Shown: positions 8,213 through 18,537, numbered from the stretch's first letter. The stretch: 32,301 bases of DNA from Chloroflexota bacterium (GCA_030447745.1 JAUJOH010000002.1:36406-68706); one strand, 5' to 3'. Notes: a model not told the origin generated them from the letters alone. Program-made: numbers and translations.

Positions 8213-10994
8213 GTGGATCCTGTACTCGTTGAATACCTAAATTCGGGTCGGACTTGGCTCATCGTCGGCTCTGGTCCCTCGAATCAGATGGGCTACCCTC
8301 GTTGGGAGGAACTAGCCCGGACCGCGGTCGAACTCACGAATGGCGAAGCGTCGAAGGACGCGGGCGTTCGGGCCGGTCAGGCTTTGGGGGCTCGCAACTA
8401 CCCGGCGGTCTTTCAGATTGCGTTCGACACGCTCGGCCCTGATCGAACCCTTGAAGTGCTTCGGTCCGCGTTGGCACCAACCAAAGCGACTGGCGCCATC
8501 TACGAGCTGCTGGCTCGATGGCCCATCGCTGTGTACCTCACGACGAACTTTGATAACGAGATCCCACGACACCTCGCGAAGTTAGGGCAGGCCTACGAGA
8601 CGTACTCGAATGGCCCACACCACATGGGCTTGCTCGTCTCGGACCTCCACGGGGCGGTCGTGCGTCTCCACGGAGACCTGACGTCACCTGAAGGCCTCGT
8701 CCTTACGAGTTCGCAGTACGCCGCTCTCGCGACAGGGGACCACTTTCAGTACTGGCGGACGAGGATGACCTCTGTCTTCCAGATGCAGCAGGTCGTTGTG
8801 ATCGGTTACTCGCTGTCGGACCCGCACGTTCGGGCGGTCCTTGAAGCGGCGAAGATTGGAGCGCCGGCGACGCATGCAGTCTGCTGGCTATCACCTCACA
8901 CGACGACGGCGCAGGCTGCCGAATATTCGGAGAAGTATCGCATCCGGGTAATTCCGTATCCGGCGACTGACGATCACTCAGGCCTGCTTCGGACTGTCCA
9001 GACGATCTCGCGGTTCATCATCCCGCGAGAAGGAGTCACGGTCCGAAGGTCAATTGCCGAGGTCGTTGCGGAGGGACGAACAGGCGATCCCGCGGCCACC
9101 GCTGTATACGTCTTCAATCGATTGGTGCCGCATGTCGACCTGGGCGCCGCTTCGACGCGATGTGGCTGTCGGAGCCGTCGAGTCCGTTCTCCAGCGCTAC
9201 GACGGCGAGGACAGTTCTCCATCGGTGACGTTCTAGACGAAAATTGGGTGGCCGATCGAGGCGCGCGACGCCGAGTTCTTGAATCAAGTTGAGCGACGCA
9301 GCGTTAAGAAGAAGCTCCTCGTCAGGTCGGGTACTGATCTCGAGGTTGCTCGTTCCACTTCCGCCATTAGTCAACACCGGATTCAGTATGAGCACCTCAG
9401 GGCCAGGTTTCTGAAGGCGACGGCACTCCGAATTCGTCGCGACCTGCGAATGGGTCGACGGAGAGCACAGCCGGGCGAGTTGCCGGAGACATTGACGCGG
9501 CGCTAACCCGGGTTCTTCAAACGAGGCGGCCTAACTTTGGCGACACTGCTACTCGCCAATAGCCGGCGGGCGCCAAAGTCTATCCCGCCTCTGTTGTCGG
9601 TTTTATCTCCGAGGCCAGTGCCCAATACGAAGATATGCCGCTGCGTCTGGCGTTCTGGCGTGGGACTCTAGGGGGCGTTCACGAAGCCGGAGATGCAGAA
9701 CGTCAATATCTAGGACGCCTCGTACTCGGCTTCTTCGCGTTCCATGCAATCGGCGTCTTTGGCCCAACCGCTCAGGAACAGCTAAGGCTGGCGCGCCGTA
9801 CGGTTTGGATCGTCGACTCGAGCCTTCAAATCAGCTCTCGCTCTTGCCAGTGCATCAGCATCGAACGCGCTCTACGGAGACGTCTTTCGCCGACTTGGCT
9901 CCGCAAGGATCCGACTATTTTCGACCTACAAGTTGTTTGGCGAGACATTCCAGCACTTGACCTTTGCTCATGACATCGTTACGCGATACGGCTCGGACTC
10001 ATGTCATGCTCGCTGCGGCTATCGGTGACCCTCCTTTTTGGAAGCAGAACCTCTTCCTTCAGGGCTACATCGAGTGGCAGCGGCGGCGGGCAGCCGGGGA
10101 GACTGGGCAACATGCTCTACCAAGCTGTCGGGCGTGAGCCAAGCTTCGAAGGCCTCGAAAGGGCTCTCGGAAAACTCGGTGTTGAGGTGCTTGACTATCA
10201 AGACTGGCCCGGCTTTGACCGTAATGACTTCGCTGTCCAAGATGAGTTCTCGGAGAAACTCAAGGAGCTGATGCAGCGTCACCGTCAGCCAGATCCTGTG
10301 ACGGACGAGAGTTTCGAGCGACGCCTCGAGGAGAGGTTCCACCTGAAGCGGAGGCTGCGGTTATCGTGATCCGGGAACGGCAGGGCCCTTCAACATCCTC
10401 GCAAGCCCGCCCGAGCCGTCGCCGTCGTGGTTCGTGAGTCAGACGGCCGCTATCAACGCCTTGGATGCGACGGCGCGAATAACCTGGCAGCCTGATGCGT
10501 TCCTCGCATTCGTGGGAACCGCTAGTTAACACCACAGCACCATCGTCCGACCGCGCATTCGAACTCGTATTGGCAGGGCTAGCTGAGTCAGGTCTCAATC
10601 CGATTTCCCGAGGCAGCTATTGAAGCTGCATTCGGACATGTAATCGACGAGGCCGCTGTTGATATCGCCGATCAGCGCGAGGCGCTGGTTCCGTTCTGGG
10701 TGACAAGTACACCGAGCGACCGGACGAGGTGCTGCGTCGGCTCCCTCCTTCGCGACGCCTACTCGCCTCACTGCAGATGTCGAACGAGATGGTCGAGACA
10801 GGCTCAAGCCCTGGAAGAGGCAAGTTCCAAACGAGGCGAAGCTACGACGACTACGGGAGGCTGAAAGGGAACTGGATTCCGTCAGCCGGCTACGTCGCAA
10901 GGCCGCCTTCAGAGAGGCTCGTGTCGCAAAACGGCGCCGCGCGGCGCGCTCCGAAGCCGCCTCGCGGAAGCCAAGTGACGAATTGGTGAACTGA
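8213..10994 (+). CDS. SIR2-domain protein, candidate anti-phage NADase, multiply frame-broken
   Basis: The first 300 residues are one clean frame from GTG 8213, 30 bases after nrdJ. SIR2-like NAD-binding motifs are in order: VGSG (18-21), TTNFD (110-114), RLHGD (151-155) and GYSLSDP (198-204). In SIR2 defence proteins such as ThsA the TTN Asn and the LHG His are catalytic for NAD cleavage. After about 9130 the protein continues in pieces in alternating frames. The best are AKVYPASVVGFISEASAQYE (from 9572), LYGDVFRRLGSARIRLFSTY (about 9880), IGDPPFWKQNLFLQGYIEWQ (about 10020), PFNILASPPEPSPSWFVS (about 10388) and an Arg/Lys/Glu-rich coiled tail ending SDELVN and TGA at 10992. In-frame TAGs lie at 9234 and 9560. 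A whole product would be about 925 residues. Codon use is more AT-rich than in nrdJ, suggesting transfer. Either a decayed defence gene or an intact one with sequencing errors. Confidence 0.7.
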
Positions 10995-11102
10995 GAGCAG
11001 GCGCAGCCACCGCGGCCCGCGACGGATGCAGCCGCTTTGCTGGGTCGGCAACGTGGTGAGCGTCGTCGTGGCCGCTAGATCCGCTGCGGAGTCCCAGTTG
11101 GG

Positions 11103-11133
11103 TTGTCGCAACCGCGCGCGCGGTTGGTAGACT
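11103..11133 (+). promoter_or_regulatory. hsd promoter candidate with 18-bp perfect palindrome
   Basis: TTGTCG (11103-11108) and TAGACT (11128-11133) are separated by 19 bp, long for sigma70, with TGG before the -10 as in an extended -10. The spacer holds the perfect 18-bp palindrome CAACCGCGCGCGCGGTTG (11109-11126). A protein bound there would block polymerase, so it may be the operator that times restriction-system expression (inference). Confidence 0.4.
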
Positions 11134-11159
11134 ACCGCCCACCTGAGCGACGGAGGGCA

Positions 11160-13526
11160 TTGGCGCGCACTGAGGCCGAGACGCGGACCCAGCTCATCGA
11201 TCCCGCGCTGCACGCCCCGCGGCTGGACCGAGGATCTGATCCGACAGGGAGGAGACCGAGCGAACGGTAGAGATCCACGACGGCAGGGCGCGCCGCGGCA
11301 CCACGTTCGCACGGACTACACGCTCCGGATCAAGGTCGCTGCTGACGCCCAACCCGTCGCCGTCGCCGTCCTCGAGGGCAAAGAGCGAGGACAAGCCGCC
11401 GCCTACGGCCTTGACCAGGCGAAGACGTATCAGCGGACCGCGAAGCGCCTGAACGTCCCCTTCGTCATCGCCACCAACGGCCGCGGTGGACGCTCCACGA
11501 CAACCGGAGCGCGATGACGACTCCCCTCCCCAGCCGATGGCCGAGCACCACCCCGACCCGAACTCCGGGCCGCCTACGAGGACGCGGTCGGGATCGACCT
11601 GACCGCTCCGCTCGCCCGGCCGCTCATCACGCCGTACAAGGGTGGCGAGGGCGCCCGGCGCTACTACCAGGACGCCGCGATCCGCGCGGTCTTCGAGAAG
11701 CTCGCCCGCGGCGAGGAACGCGCCCTGCTGAGCCTCGCGACGGGCTCGGGCAAGACGTTCATCGCGGTGACCTCCTGCGTCAGATCGCGGACGCCGGCCA
11801 GCTCAAGCGCGCGCTCTTCCTGTGCGACCGCGAGGAGCTCCGCAACCAGGGCCTGACGGCCTTCCAGAACGCGTTCGGGTCGGATGCCGCGGCTGTCTCG
11901 CGGGCTCAAAACCCCAGAAGAACGCCCGCGTCCTGATCGCCACCTACCAGACGCTCGACATCGACACGGAAGATGCCGACGCCGACTTCCTCGAGACGAA
12001 CTACCCGCCCGACTACTTCGGTCACATCGTGATCGACGAGTGCCATCGGTCAGCCTGGGGCGAGTGGTCCAAGGTCCTGACGCGCAACCCGAACGCCGTC
12101 CAGGTCGGCCTGACCGCCACGCCGCAGCAGCTCGACTACGGTCGGACGAAGGACGCCCAGGCGGACGCCGCGATCAGCGCGGACAACGTCCGCCATTTCG
12201 GCGAGCCCGTCTACGAGTACGAAGATCGGCCAGGGCATCGAGGACGGCTACCCAGCCGCCTGCGAGATCGTGCGCCGCGACACCTTCCTCGCCGGCAGCC
12301 CGTTCGCCGAGCGCGAGACCGGCCTCGAGCAGGACGACCTGTGGAGCACGACCGTCGTCGACGCGCGCACGGCGAGCTCCTCACGGCTGCGGAGACGCGG
12401 GAGCGCTACGAGGCGGGCACGTTCGAGTCCAAGCTCATGCTGCCGGACCGCGTCGAGGCGATGGCGGCCGACCTGTTCGACCTCCCCTGGCCACCGGCGG
12501 ACGAGCAGAAGACCATCATCTTCTGCGCCCGCGACCAGCACGCCGACGCGGTCGCGATCGCGATGAACAACCGGTATGCCGCCTGGTGCAAGGCGAACGA
12601 CGGGAAGCCGGCCGGCCCCTACGCCTTCAAGTGCACCGCTGCCAGCCACGGCACTGCCTATCTGGGCGAGCTCCGCGACGCTTCTCGGAGCCACTTCATC
12701 GCCACGACCGTCGACCTGCTGACCACCGGCGTCGACGTCCCCATCGTTCGCAACATCGTGTTCTTCAAGTACGTGCGGTCGGCGATTGGGTTCTACCAGA
12801 TGATCGGGCGCGGAACACGGTCACCCGCCTCGGGCAAGCTCATGTTCCGCGTCTACGACTACACCGCAGCGACGCGCCTGTTTGGCGAGGCCTTCCGAAC
12901 GCGGGCGACGGTCGAGCGCGACGCCGACCACACCCGAGCCGCCGTCACCGGCCGAACGAACGATCCAGGTCCAGGGCATCGACGTCCGCCTCGGCGACGC
13001 CGGGATCGCGATCCCCGACGACGGTCGACGCCGTCGCCAAGCCGGTGACGCTCGAGGTACAAGGAGCAGATCGCCGAGTCGCTGGTCGACCGAGCGCCGA
13101 CACTCGACGCCTTCCGCGCGACCTGGATCGCGCCGGCGGCCCGCCGCGAGCTGCTGGGCGCGCGCTGCCAGATGCCGGCCGATCGGCGCCGCTCGTCCGA
13201 GCCGTCGAGGAACGGCCGACTTCGACCTGTACGACGTCCTCGCCGAGCTCGGCTACGGCCTCGAACCCAAGACCCGCAACGCCCGAGCCGACGCGTTCGA
13301 CTACAAGGCGGCCGACTGGCTCGCGGAGTTGCCTGAGTCGGCAACGGCGACGCTCGTGCGCTCACGCGCCAGTTCGCGCGCGCAGGGGCAGATGAGTTGG
13401 AGAATCGAAGGCGTCCTGAAAACCCCGGACGTTACGCGGCGGCGGTGGGCTCGATGCACTCAAGCTGCTCGGTTCCGCTGCACCAGGATTCTAACGGCGA
13501 CCAAAGAGCGCCTATTCGCGGCATGA
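11160..13526 (+). CDS. hsdR: Type I restriction enzyme, R (motor/nuclease) subunit, frame-broken
   Basis: DNA translocase and endonuclease of a type I restriction-modification complex. The TTG start at 11160 lies after CGGAGGG, with the family opening ARTEAETRTQLIDPAL. The N-terminal nuclease core is visible as YTLRIKVAADAQPVAVAVLEGK, with the ExK pair, and AYGLDQAKTYQR. Helicase motifs follow: LATGSGKTF (Walker A, about 11735), DECHRSAWGEW (about 12040), VGLTATPQQLDYG (about 12105), TIIFCARDQHADAVA (about 12515), TTGVDVP and QMIGRGTR (about 12797). The C-terminal part contains YDVLAELGYGLEPKTRNARA and ends ILTATKERLFAA. About ten frame changes are needed across 2.37 kb. Its stop overlaps the hsdS start as ATGA, so the two are translationally coupled. 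Without the indels it would be about 789 residues, the short EcoKI/EcoEI-like size class. Confidence 0.85.
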
Positions 13527-14686
13527 GAACGATGCGGCTAGGGGACCTCGCTGCTATTTCGAGTGGCTCGACCCCCTCCCGAAGGCGAGGACCGGTTTTT
13601 GGGTGGCTCCATACCGTGGGCCAAGGTCAAGACCCTAACCCGAGCCGGCATGCGATTGAACGAGACCGAGAAACGGTGACACCCGACGGCGTAGCGGCCG
13701 CTCGGCTCCAGTTGTTCCCAACCGGCTGTTCTTCTCGCGATGTACGGCTCGATCGGAACGGCGTCGATCGCGGCAGTTCCCACAACGACCAATCAAGCCA
13801 TTCTTGGCATCAATGCGGACCAGAACTTCAGCCTGGTACCTCTGGCTCTACCTGCAGGCGATCAAGACCGCGCTATCGTCGCTGGGCCGCGGCGGTGCCC
13901 AATCCAATATCAACACGGGAGATCGTCCGCAATCTGGCCGTCGACGCCGTTGCGCCAGAGCAAGAAGGATCGCAGCTAGGTGACGATCGAACTGGGGACC
14001 GTGAACAACGGAGGAGCTGAGCCGCCGTCGACTTGCTCTGATGAAGACGAACTCCCAGGTCGAACGTTCTCCGGGCTGCTTTCGAGCAGGTGAAAACCGC
14101 TAATCCGGATGCCCTTGGGACGTACGGGCCGCCTCGGCGATAGCGACTGGATCCTGACGGCGGACTACGCTCGGTCGGGTGTCCGATTGTGCAGGTGGCT
14201 GACGTGGGGCGGGGCAAGCTGGTAGGAAAGTCAACCGGTTTGTCGCATGAAGGCGGGCCGTGCAGTGAGTGCGTTCCTCCGCCAGGAGACATCTTGATCT
14301 CCCGGATGCCGGACCCTCTTGGTCGCCGCCTGCGTAGTTCGGGCTTGGGTTCGAAGCCATCACGGCAGTCGACGTGACGATTTTTCGCCCTCACGGAGAT
14401 ACTCGATACGGAATATGCGGTCTGGTTTATGAATGCCCGTGGTGGCTGGGATCCGTGGCGGCCAAGGCCTCCGGCGCAACGCGCGCAAGGGTCAGCCGGC
14501 TCAACCTCGAGCAAACTACATGTGCCGTTGCGGAGCTCGCAGTGCGGCGACGCATCGCCGCGGAGGCTTCAGGAGCGCAATGCGGCGGTCGACGCGATGA
14601 AGTGGCAATCCGAGCGGAGCAGAAGGCGATCCAGTTGCTACCAGCCGCCCCTGCTTCAGCGGGCTTTCGAAGGGATTACCGCCTGA
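13523..14686 (+). CDS. hsdS: Type I restriction-modification specificity subunit, frame-broken
   Basis: Recognises the bipartite target DNA and holds HsdM and HsdR together. The ATG at 13523 overlaps the hsdR stop. The opening MRTMRLGDLAAISSGSTPSR is typical of the family. The first target-recognition domain reads, across frames, GGSIPWAKVKTLTRAG, MRLNETEKTVTPDGVAAARL, YGSIGTASIAAVPTTTNQAI and SSLGRGGAQSNI. A central conserved region follows (LSRRRLALMKTNSQVERS, VLRAAFEQVKTANP). The second domain reads LGDSDWILTADYA, VQVADVGRGKLV, ILISRMPDPLG and AVWFMNARGGWDPV, with the closing conserved region VSRLNLEQL, RRIAAE and LLQRAFEGITA. The span of 388 codons fits one HsdS with two recognition domains. 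At least six frame changes are required. Confidence 0.8.
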
Positions 14687-15062
14687 GCAAGAGCGGGCTG
14701 ACGACGACACCGCGACAGGACGAGCCAGTGCGCCTCGCGCTGGTCGCTCGATGGAGGAGGTCGATCACCAGATCGAACTCGGATGGAGCGCCCTCCGACT
14801 CCGCGATCAGGTGGCAGGCGGTCGCCTCGATCGTCGACCATTGGGCGAGTCGGCGGAGCCGGTGTCATCGATCTCGACCCACCCAGGCTCCCCCGCAGGG
14901 ACCCAGCGGCATGGACGGTCGGAAGACCGGCTCCGTCGGTGACGATGTGGAACCCGCATGCCCCGCCGAGCCTGATCGTCGCGAAAGGGACTCGGGTGGC
15001 TCGACGGAAGTCGAAGTCGGGGTGAGGTCGTCGTCGCCGACGTTGACCTTGGACGTACTCAT
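14676..15062 (-). CDS. Unrecognised 128-codon partner of the BrnT-like toxin, interrupted
   Basis: ATG at 15062 overlaps the toxin stop as ATGA, so the two genes look translationally coupled. The start frame MSTSKVNVGDDDLTP and the end frame QWSTIEATACHLIAESEGA...LLLRR are the same frame, exactly 129 codons apart, but a TGA at 14865 interrupts it. The middle reads better in another frame (DFDFRRATRVPFATIRLGG), as after a compensated pair of indels. The position of an antitoxin makes that role likely. I do not recognise a BrnA ribbon-helix-helix in it, and DDDLTPDFDF only faintly recalls acidic starts of such antitoxins. The 3' end overlaps the end of hsdS on the other strand by 11 bases. Confidence 0.4.
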
Positions 15063-15340
15063 GACGTTCCCGCCGATTCGCGGGCCTTGCGAAGATGATC
15101 CGGATGCGCGGTTCGCGGTGAGTGTATCCGGTGATGACGACCTGGCCGGCAGGCGACATGGCCATCTGGTGCCATCGCTCCTCCAAGCCCGAATGACGTT
15201 GATCCGGCGCCACGATGGCGTGAGCGTCGCCGAACGACATTGCTGCGTCTTCGAATGCAACGCCATGCTTGACGAGGTTCGCTTCCGCCTTCTGACGATC
15301 CCTCGAACGACAGGCCTCCGCAGTCGAAGACCTCCGCCAC
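15059..15340 (-). CDS. BrnT-like toxin of a type II toxin-antitoxin pair, one frame break
   Basis: BrnT proteins are small RelE-fold ribonucleases. The start GTG at 15340 gives AEVFDCGGLSFE. After a frame change at about 15305 the body reads DRQKAEANLVKHGVAFEDAA, FGDAHAI, EERWHQMAMS, RIRIIFARPANRRERHEY, which follows the BrnT pattern (W-D-x-x-K-A-x-x-N-x-x-K-H-G-V-x-F...R-I-I-S-A-R...R-R-E-R) closely. The Trp of WD is lost at the indel. About 93 codons, the family size. It runs opposite to the hsd genes and lies between hsdS and hsdM, so it was probably inserted there. Confidence 0.65.
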   Translation of the reverse strand: MAEVFDCGGLSFEGSSEGGSEPRQAWRCIRRRSNVVRRRSRHRGAGSTSFGLGGAMAPDGHVACRPGRHHRIHSPRTAHPDHLRKARESAGTS

Positions 15341-15429
15341 TGCTCTGCTCCAGCACGCGGGCCTGGTGGCGGGAACCGCATCGTATGGACTGCCGCTTCA
15401 CTCCGACGCATCTGCCGTACTCTCGCGAC

Positions 15430-16972
15430 GTGACCGTCGCTGCCCGCCGACTTGCCACGCCCTCCTCCGTCAATGCCGCAATCAAGCAGATCGCGGACGT
15501 CATGCGCTGCGCGAACTACGCCGGCGCGCTGCAGTACGTGCCCGAGCTGTCGTGGATCCTCTTCCTGCGCATCCTCGACGAGCGGGAGGAGCTCGAGGCC
15601 GAGGAGGCGGAGGCGGTCGGCGCCTCGTTCATCCCTTCGCTCGAGCCGCCGTACCGTGTGGCGGGACTGGGCGTCGCCTGGCGGGGCGAAGCGCGCCGAG
15701 CTGAGCGAGGGCGCGATGGGCGCGTTCCTCCCGTTCGTCAACTCGGCTGCTGCCGTACCTCCGCGGCCTGCGCGATCGCCCGAACGCGACGACCCGTCAG
15801 CGCGTCATCAGCGAGGTCGTCTCGGCGGTCGACAAAGTCGATGTCGACACCGAGCGGAACCTGCTCGACATCCTCGATCGGGTCCACGAGATCCATCTCG
15901 AGGCGGTCGACCAGACGCACCTCTTCACGCTCAGCCAGGCCTACGAGGGCCTGCTCCAGAAGATGGGCGAGAAGAACAACGACGGCGGCCAGTTCTTCAC
16001 GCCCCGCGAGGTGATCCGGGCGATCGTGCGGGCGATCGACCCGAAGGTCGGCGAGACGGTCTACGACCCGGGCTGCGGCACCGGCGGCTTCCTCGCCCAG
16101 GCGTTTTGAGTGGATGCGCATCCGCCTGGGTCCGGGTGCCACCGCGGAGCAGCTGCGGGTCCTTCGCGAGGACGCGTTCTTCGGGCGCGAGAAGGCCGAC
16201 CTCGTCCACCCGATCGCCCTCGCCAACCTGGTCCTCCACGGCATCGACCACCCGCACATCTGGCACGGCAACACGCTGACCGGCCAGGAAACGTACGGCG
16301 GGCTGTTCGCCGGCGCGCCGACGCTGTTCGACGTCGTCCTGATGAATCCACCGTTCGGGGCAAGGAGGGCAAGGAAGCCCAGACCAATTTCGCCTACAAG
16401 ACCGGTGCGACCCAGGTGCTCTTCCTGCAGCACGTCATCGATTCGCTGAAGCGGGGGCGGGCGCTGCGGGATGGTCATCGACGAGGGCGTGCTGTTCCGG
16501 AACAACGAGACGGCGTTCGTCCAGACGAAGCGGAAGCTGCTCAACGACTGCGACCTTTGGTGCATCGTGTCGCTGCCGCCCGGCGTCTTCACCTCGGCCG
16601 GCGCGGGCGTCAAGACCAACCTGCTGTTCTTCACCAAGGGCGGCCCGACGGAGAAGGTCTGGTACTACGACCTCTCGCACGTGAAGGTCACCAAAAGCAC
16701 CGCTGACGCTCGACCGGTTCGTCGAGTTCTTCGAGCTGTTGCCATCACGCGCCGACTCTGCGCGTTCGTGGACGGTCATGCGCGACCAGATCGAGGCGCG
16801 CCGGTTCGACCTCAAGGCGGTGAACCCAAACGCGGAGTCGACGGAGGACACCCGCACCCCGGAGGAGCTCCTCGACATCATCGCGGCGAAGGGCCGTGAG
16901 ATCGATGCGGCGATCGCGGAGCTCCGTCAAAGCCTGGCGGCGTGGAACGCGCGGGACGATCTACCAACCTGA
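15430..16972 (+). CDS. hsdM: Type I restriction-modification DNA methyltransferase subunit, frame-broken at homopolymers
   Basis: N6-adenine methyltransferase of the hsd system, about 513 residues. GTG at 15430 starts VTVAARRLATPSSVNAAIK. The N-terminal helical domain includes YVPELSWILFLRILDEREE. The SAM motif is DPGCGTGGFLAQAF (about 16065) and the catalytic motif NPPFG (16345). The sequence then follows the family through VIDEGVLF, KRKLLNDCDLWCIVSLPPGV and GVKTNLLFFTKG to DARDDLPT-like ARDDLPT and the stop. Most frame changes sit in homopolymers: an extra T at 16085-16089 before EWMR, a missing G at 16357 in NPPFGGKEG, an extra G near 16470, and a missing A and C near 16693-16700. This pattern marks them as base-calling errors. 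The gene order R-S-M with an inserted toxin cassette is unusual. Confidence 0.88.
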
Positions 16973-17011
16973 TCGACACGTGGACGCCCGGGCCTGGGAT
17001 CCGCGGTCGGT

Positions 17012-17975
17012 CTACCGAGCTGCCCACTCGCCGCACCCGCGCGTCAAGAAGCCCTTGTCGCCCGCGCGCCGATCGTCGGGCCGGAGACATTGGCGTTGGC
17101 GATGATCTGGTCGATGCCGCCGCCGAAACCGCTCAGCCGAGACCAGTAGCAGAACTCGCCTCCGAGCTCCCGGTATGTGCCTGGCTCGATATCGGTCCCG
17201 ACGATGTAGGTTCCTTCCCCGAAGGCTTGGGTCGTGTCGGTCACTCGGCTGAGGTCGCTCGACCAAGTGCCACAGCCGCTGGTATTGAACCCCACATCCG
17301 ACTTCGCGATCGTGACCACGGCGTAGCCGGAGGCGTTGTCGTTCGCGATGATCGACTCCAGGTCTCCGTTGAAGTTCTTGACGCGCTCCCAGTAGCAGAA
17401 TTCGACGGGCTCGCGCGTTCGGTATGTGCCCGGCTGAACGTCTAGCCCCCACCTCCCAGGTGCCGTCCGTGATGACGAGCCGTGCCGGCGTCGGGGGCGG
17501 CGTGGGCGCGGGCGTCGCCGTCGGCGCCGGAGTCGGCGTGGGGGCAGGAGTCGGTGTGGGCGGAAGGGCGTCGGGGTGGCGATCGGACTTGGCGTGGTTG
17601 GCGCGAGTGTCACCGTCGGGACGGCGCTCGCCGCACGTGTCGGGGAGGGTGCCGATGCAACGGCCGCGATGTCGCTCGGCGGAGCGCTCGCCGATGAGGT
17701 CGGCGTTTCGCGGTTCCCGCCTGTCAGACCTGCCAGGACAAGGATCGCGATGACGCCCGCCGCGATCCATCCCCGCCGTCCGATGCGATCCCTGAACCGG
17801 GGCTTCGCCGCGAGCGCTGGATCGGCCGATGCGACGGTCGCGCCCGTCGGCACGACGGTCGTGGGATCCCGGTCGGCCGCCGGTACTTCGCCGTCGAAGT
17901 CGAACTGGCAATTGCGGCAGTAGCGGAAGGCCCAGTCCGAGCGTTGCCGCAGCGCGGGCAGAACTCTGAAGTCAC
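17012..17975 (-). CDS. Zinc-ribbon, single-pass membrane protein with two tandem extracellular repeats
   Basis: GTG at 17975 gives TSEFCPRCGNA, then, after an indel, FRYCRNCQFDFDGEVP: a four-Cys zinc ribbon facing the cytosol. A basic stretch leads to the membrane segment WIAAGVIAILVLAGLTGG. A Thr/Pro/Ala-rich linker follows, then two homologous domains of about 60 residues. Repeat 1 contains VQPGTYR, EFCYWERVKNF, IIANDNASGYAVV and GFNTSGCGTW. Repeat 2 contains IEPGTYR, EFCYWSRLSGF, IIANANVSGPTI and GFLTRGCGEW. Each has two Cys in the same places, probably a disulfide. Such domains are common in uncharacterised surface proteins of actinobacteria and Chloroflexota. Two or three frame changes (about 17030, 17440, 17930) are needed; about 320 residues if whole. 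Role unknown; a sensor or surface-binding protein is possible. Confidence 0.7.
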
Positions 17976-18208
17976 GATGCGTTCCTCGCGAGCTCGTCAA
18001 GCAGCCGGCCAACATCGAAACGAGATCGCCCAACCGCGCGTGGCGCCGGGGTCCGGCTTCGGGTATCAGCGGTGCGGTCGCCCGGCGCATCCGTCGCTTC
18101 CGTGATCCTCGTCACTTCGTGCCGGACTTCTTCGTCCCGCGGGGCCCACGTGATGTTGTCCGCTGGGCGGAGCGGTCGAGCAACGGGCGGCGAAAAATGA
18201 CCGGACCG

Positions 18209-18313
18209 TCAGCCGCCGCTGATCGCCGTGATGACATCGACCCGGGAGCGTGGTTCGACGGCGGTATCCAGCTCGGCTCGCTCGCCGTCGACGAAGACGT
18301 GAATGTGCCGCCG
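18209..18313. repeat. 105-bp direct repeat, copy A
   Basis: Identical to 21570-21674, in the same orientation. It covers the 3' third of both MoaD-like genes, starting at their stop codons. Outside it the two genes differ at many positions, so the identity ends abruptly on the 5' side. Confidence 0.9.
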
Positions 18314-18472
18314 GAGCGTCGGGCCGGGCTCGCAGAGGCGGTCGCGGAGGCCGGGCCAGCGCTCTTCAAGGCGATCGACCGCCTCGCCGACGGTCGCCGC
18401 CTCAAGCTCCAGCCGGCGCGGCAGGCCCGGGAACAGCGGCGGCAGCGTCGGTGGGAGGCGGACCTCCGCCAC
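18209..18472 (-). CDS. MoaD/ThiS-family ubiquitin-like protein, copy 1
   Basis: An intact 87-residue beta-grasp protein ending in ISGG, the diglycine tail that is adenylated and thiocarboxylated in MoaD and ThiS. GTG at 18472 gives VAEVRLPPTLPPLF. The conserved tail region includes HIHVFVDGERAELDTAVEP and DVITAISGG. It begins three bases from the stop of a 20-residue beta-propeller remnant, the same arrangement as copy 2 (21570-21832) has with its complete propeller gene. The last 105 bases are identical to copy 2, while the 5' part differs. It could feed sulfur to molybdopterin or another pathway. The constant pairing with a propeller protein points to a different, unknown job. Confidence 0.85.
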   Translation of the reverse strand: MAEVRLPPTLPPLFPGLPRRLELEAATVGEAVDRLEERWPGLRDRLCEPGPTLRRHIHVFVDGERAELDTAVEPRSRVDVITAISGG

Positions 18473-18474
18473 GG

Positions 18475-18537
18475 TCAGGCAACCACGATGGCGACCTCGA
18501 GCGAGTTGAGCTGGTCGACCGTCTCCTTGAGCCCCTA
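18475..18537 (-). pseudogene. Remnant of the 3' end of a beta-propeller gene
   Basis: The last 20 codons (DQLNSLEVAIVVA and stop) match the end of the propeller gene at 21835 (AINSVEVAIVDA and stop). An in-frame TAG lies directly upstream, and homology stops there. The rest of the propeller gene has been lost and replaced by unrelated plus-strand sequence. Confidence 0.6.

Noticed and set aside
14374-16014. Plus-strand open frame of 546 codons spanning the end of hsdS, the toxin cassette and the start of hsdM
   Set aside because: It mixes stretches of different genes; only its last part, from 15430, is the true hsdM frame.
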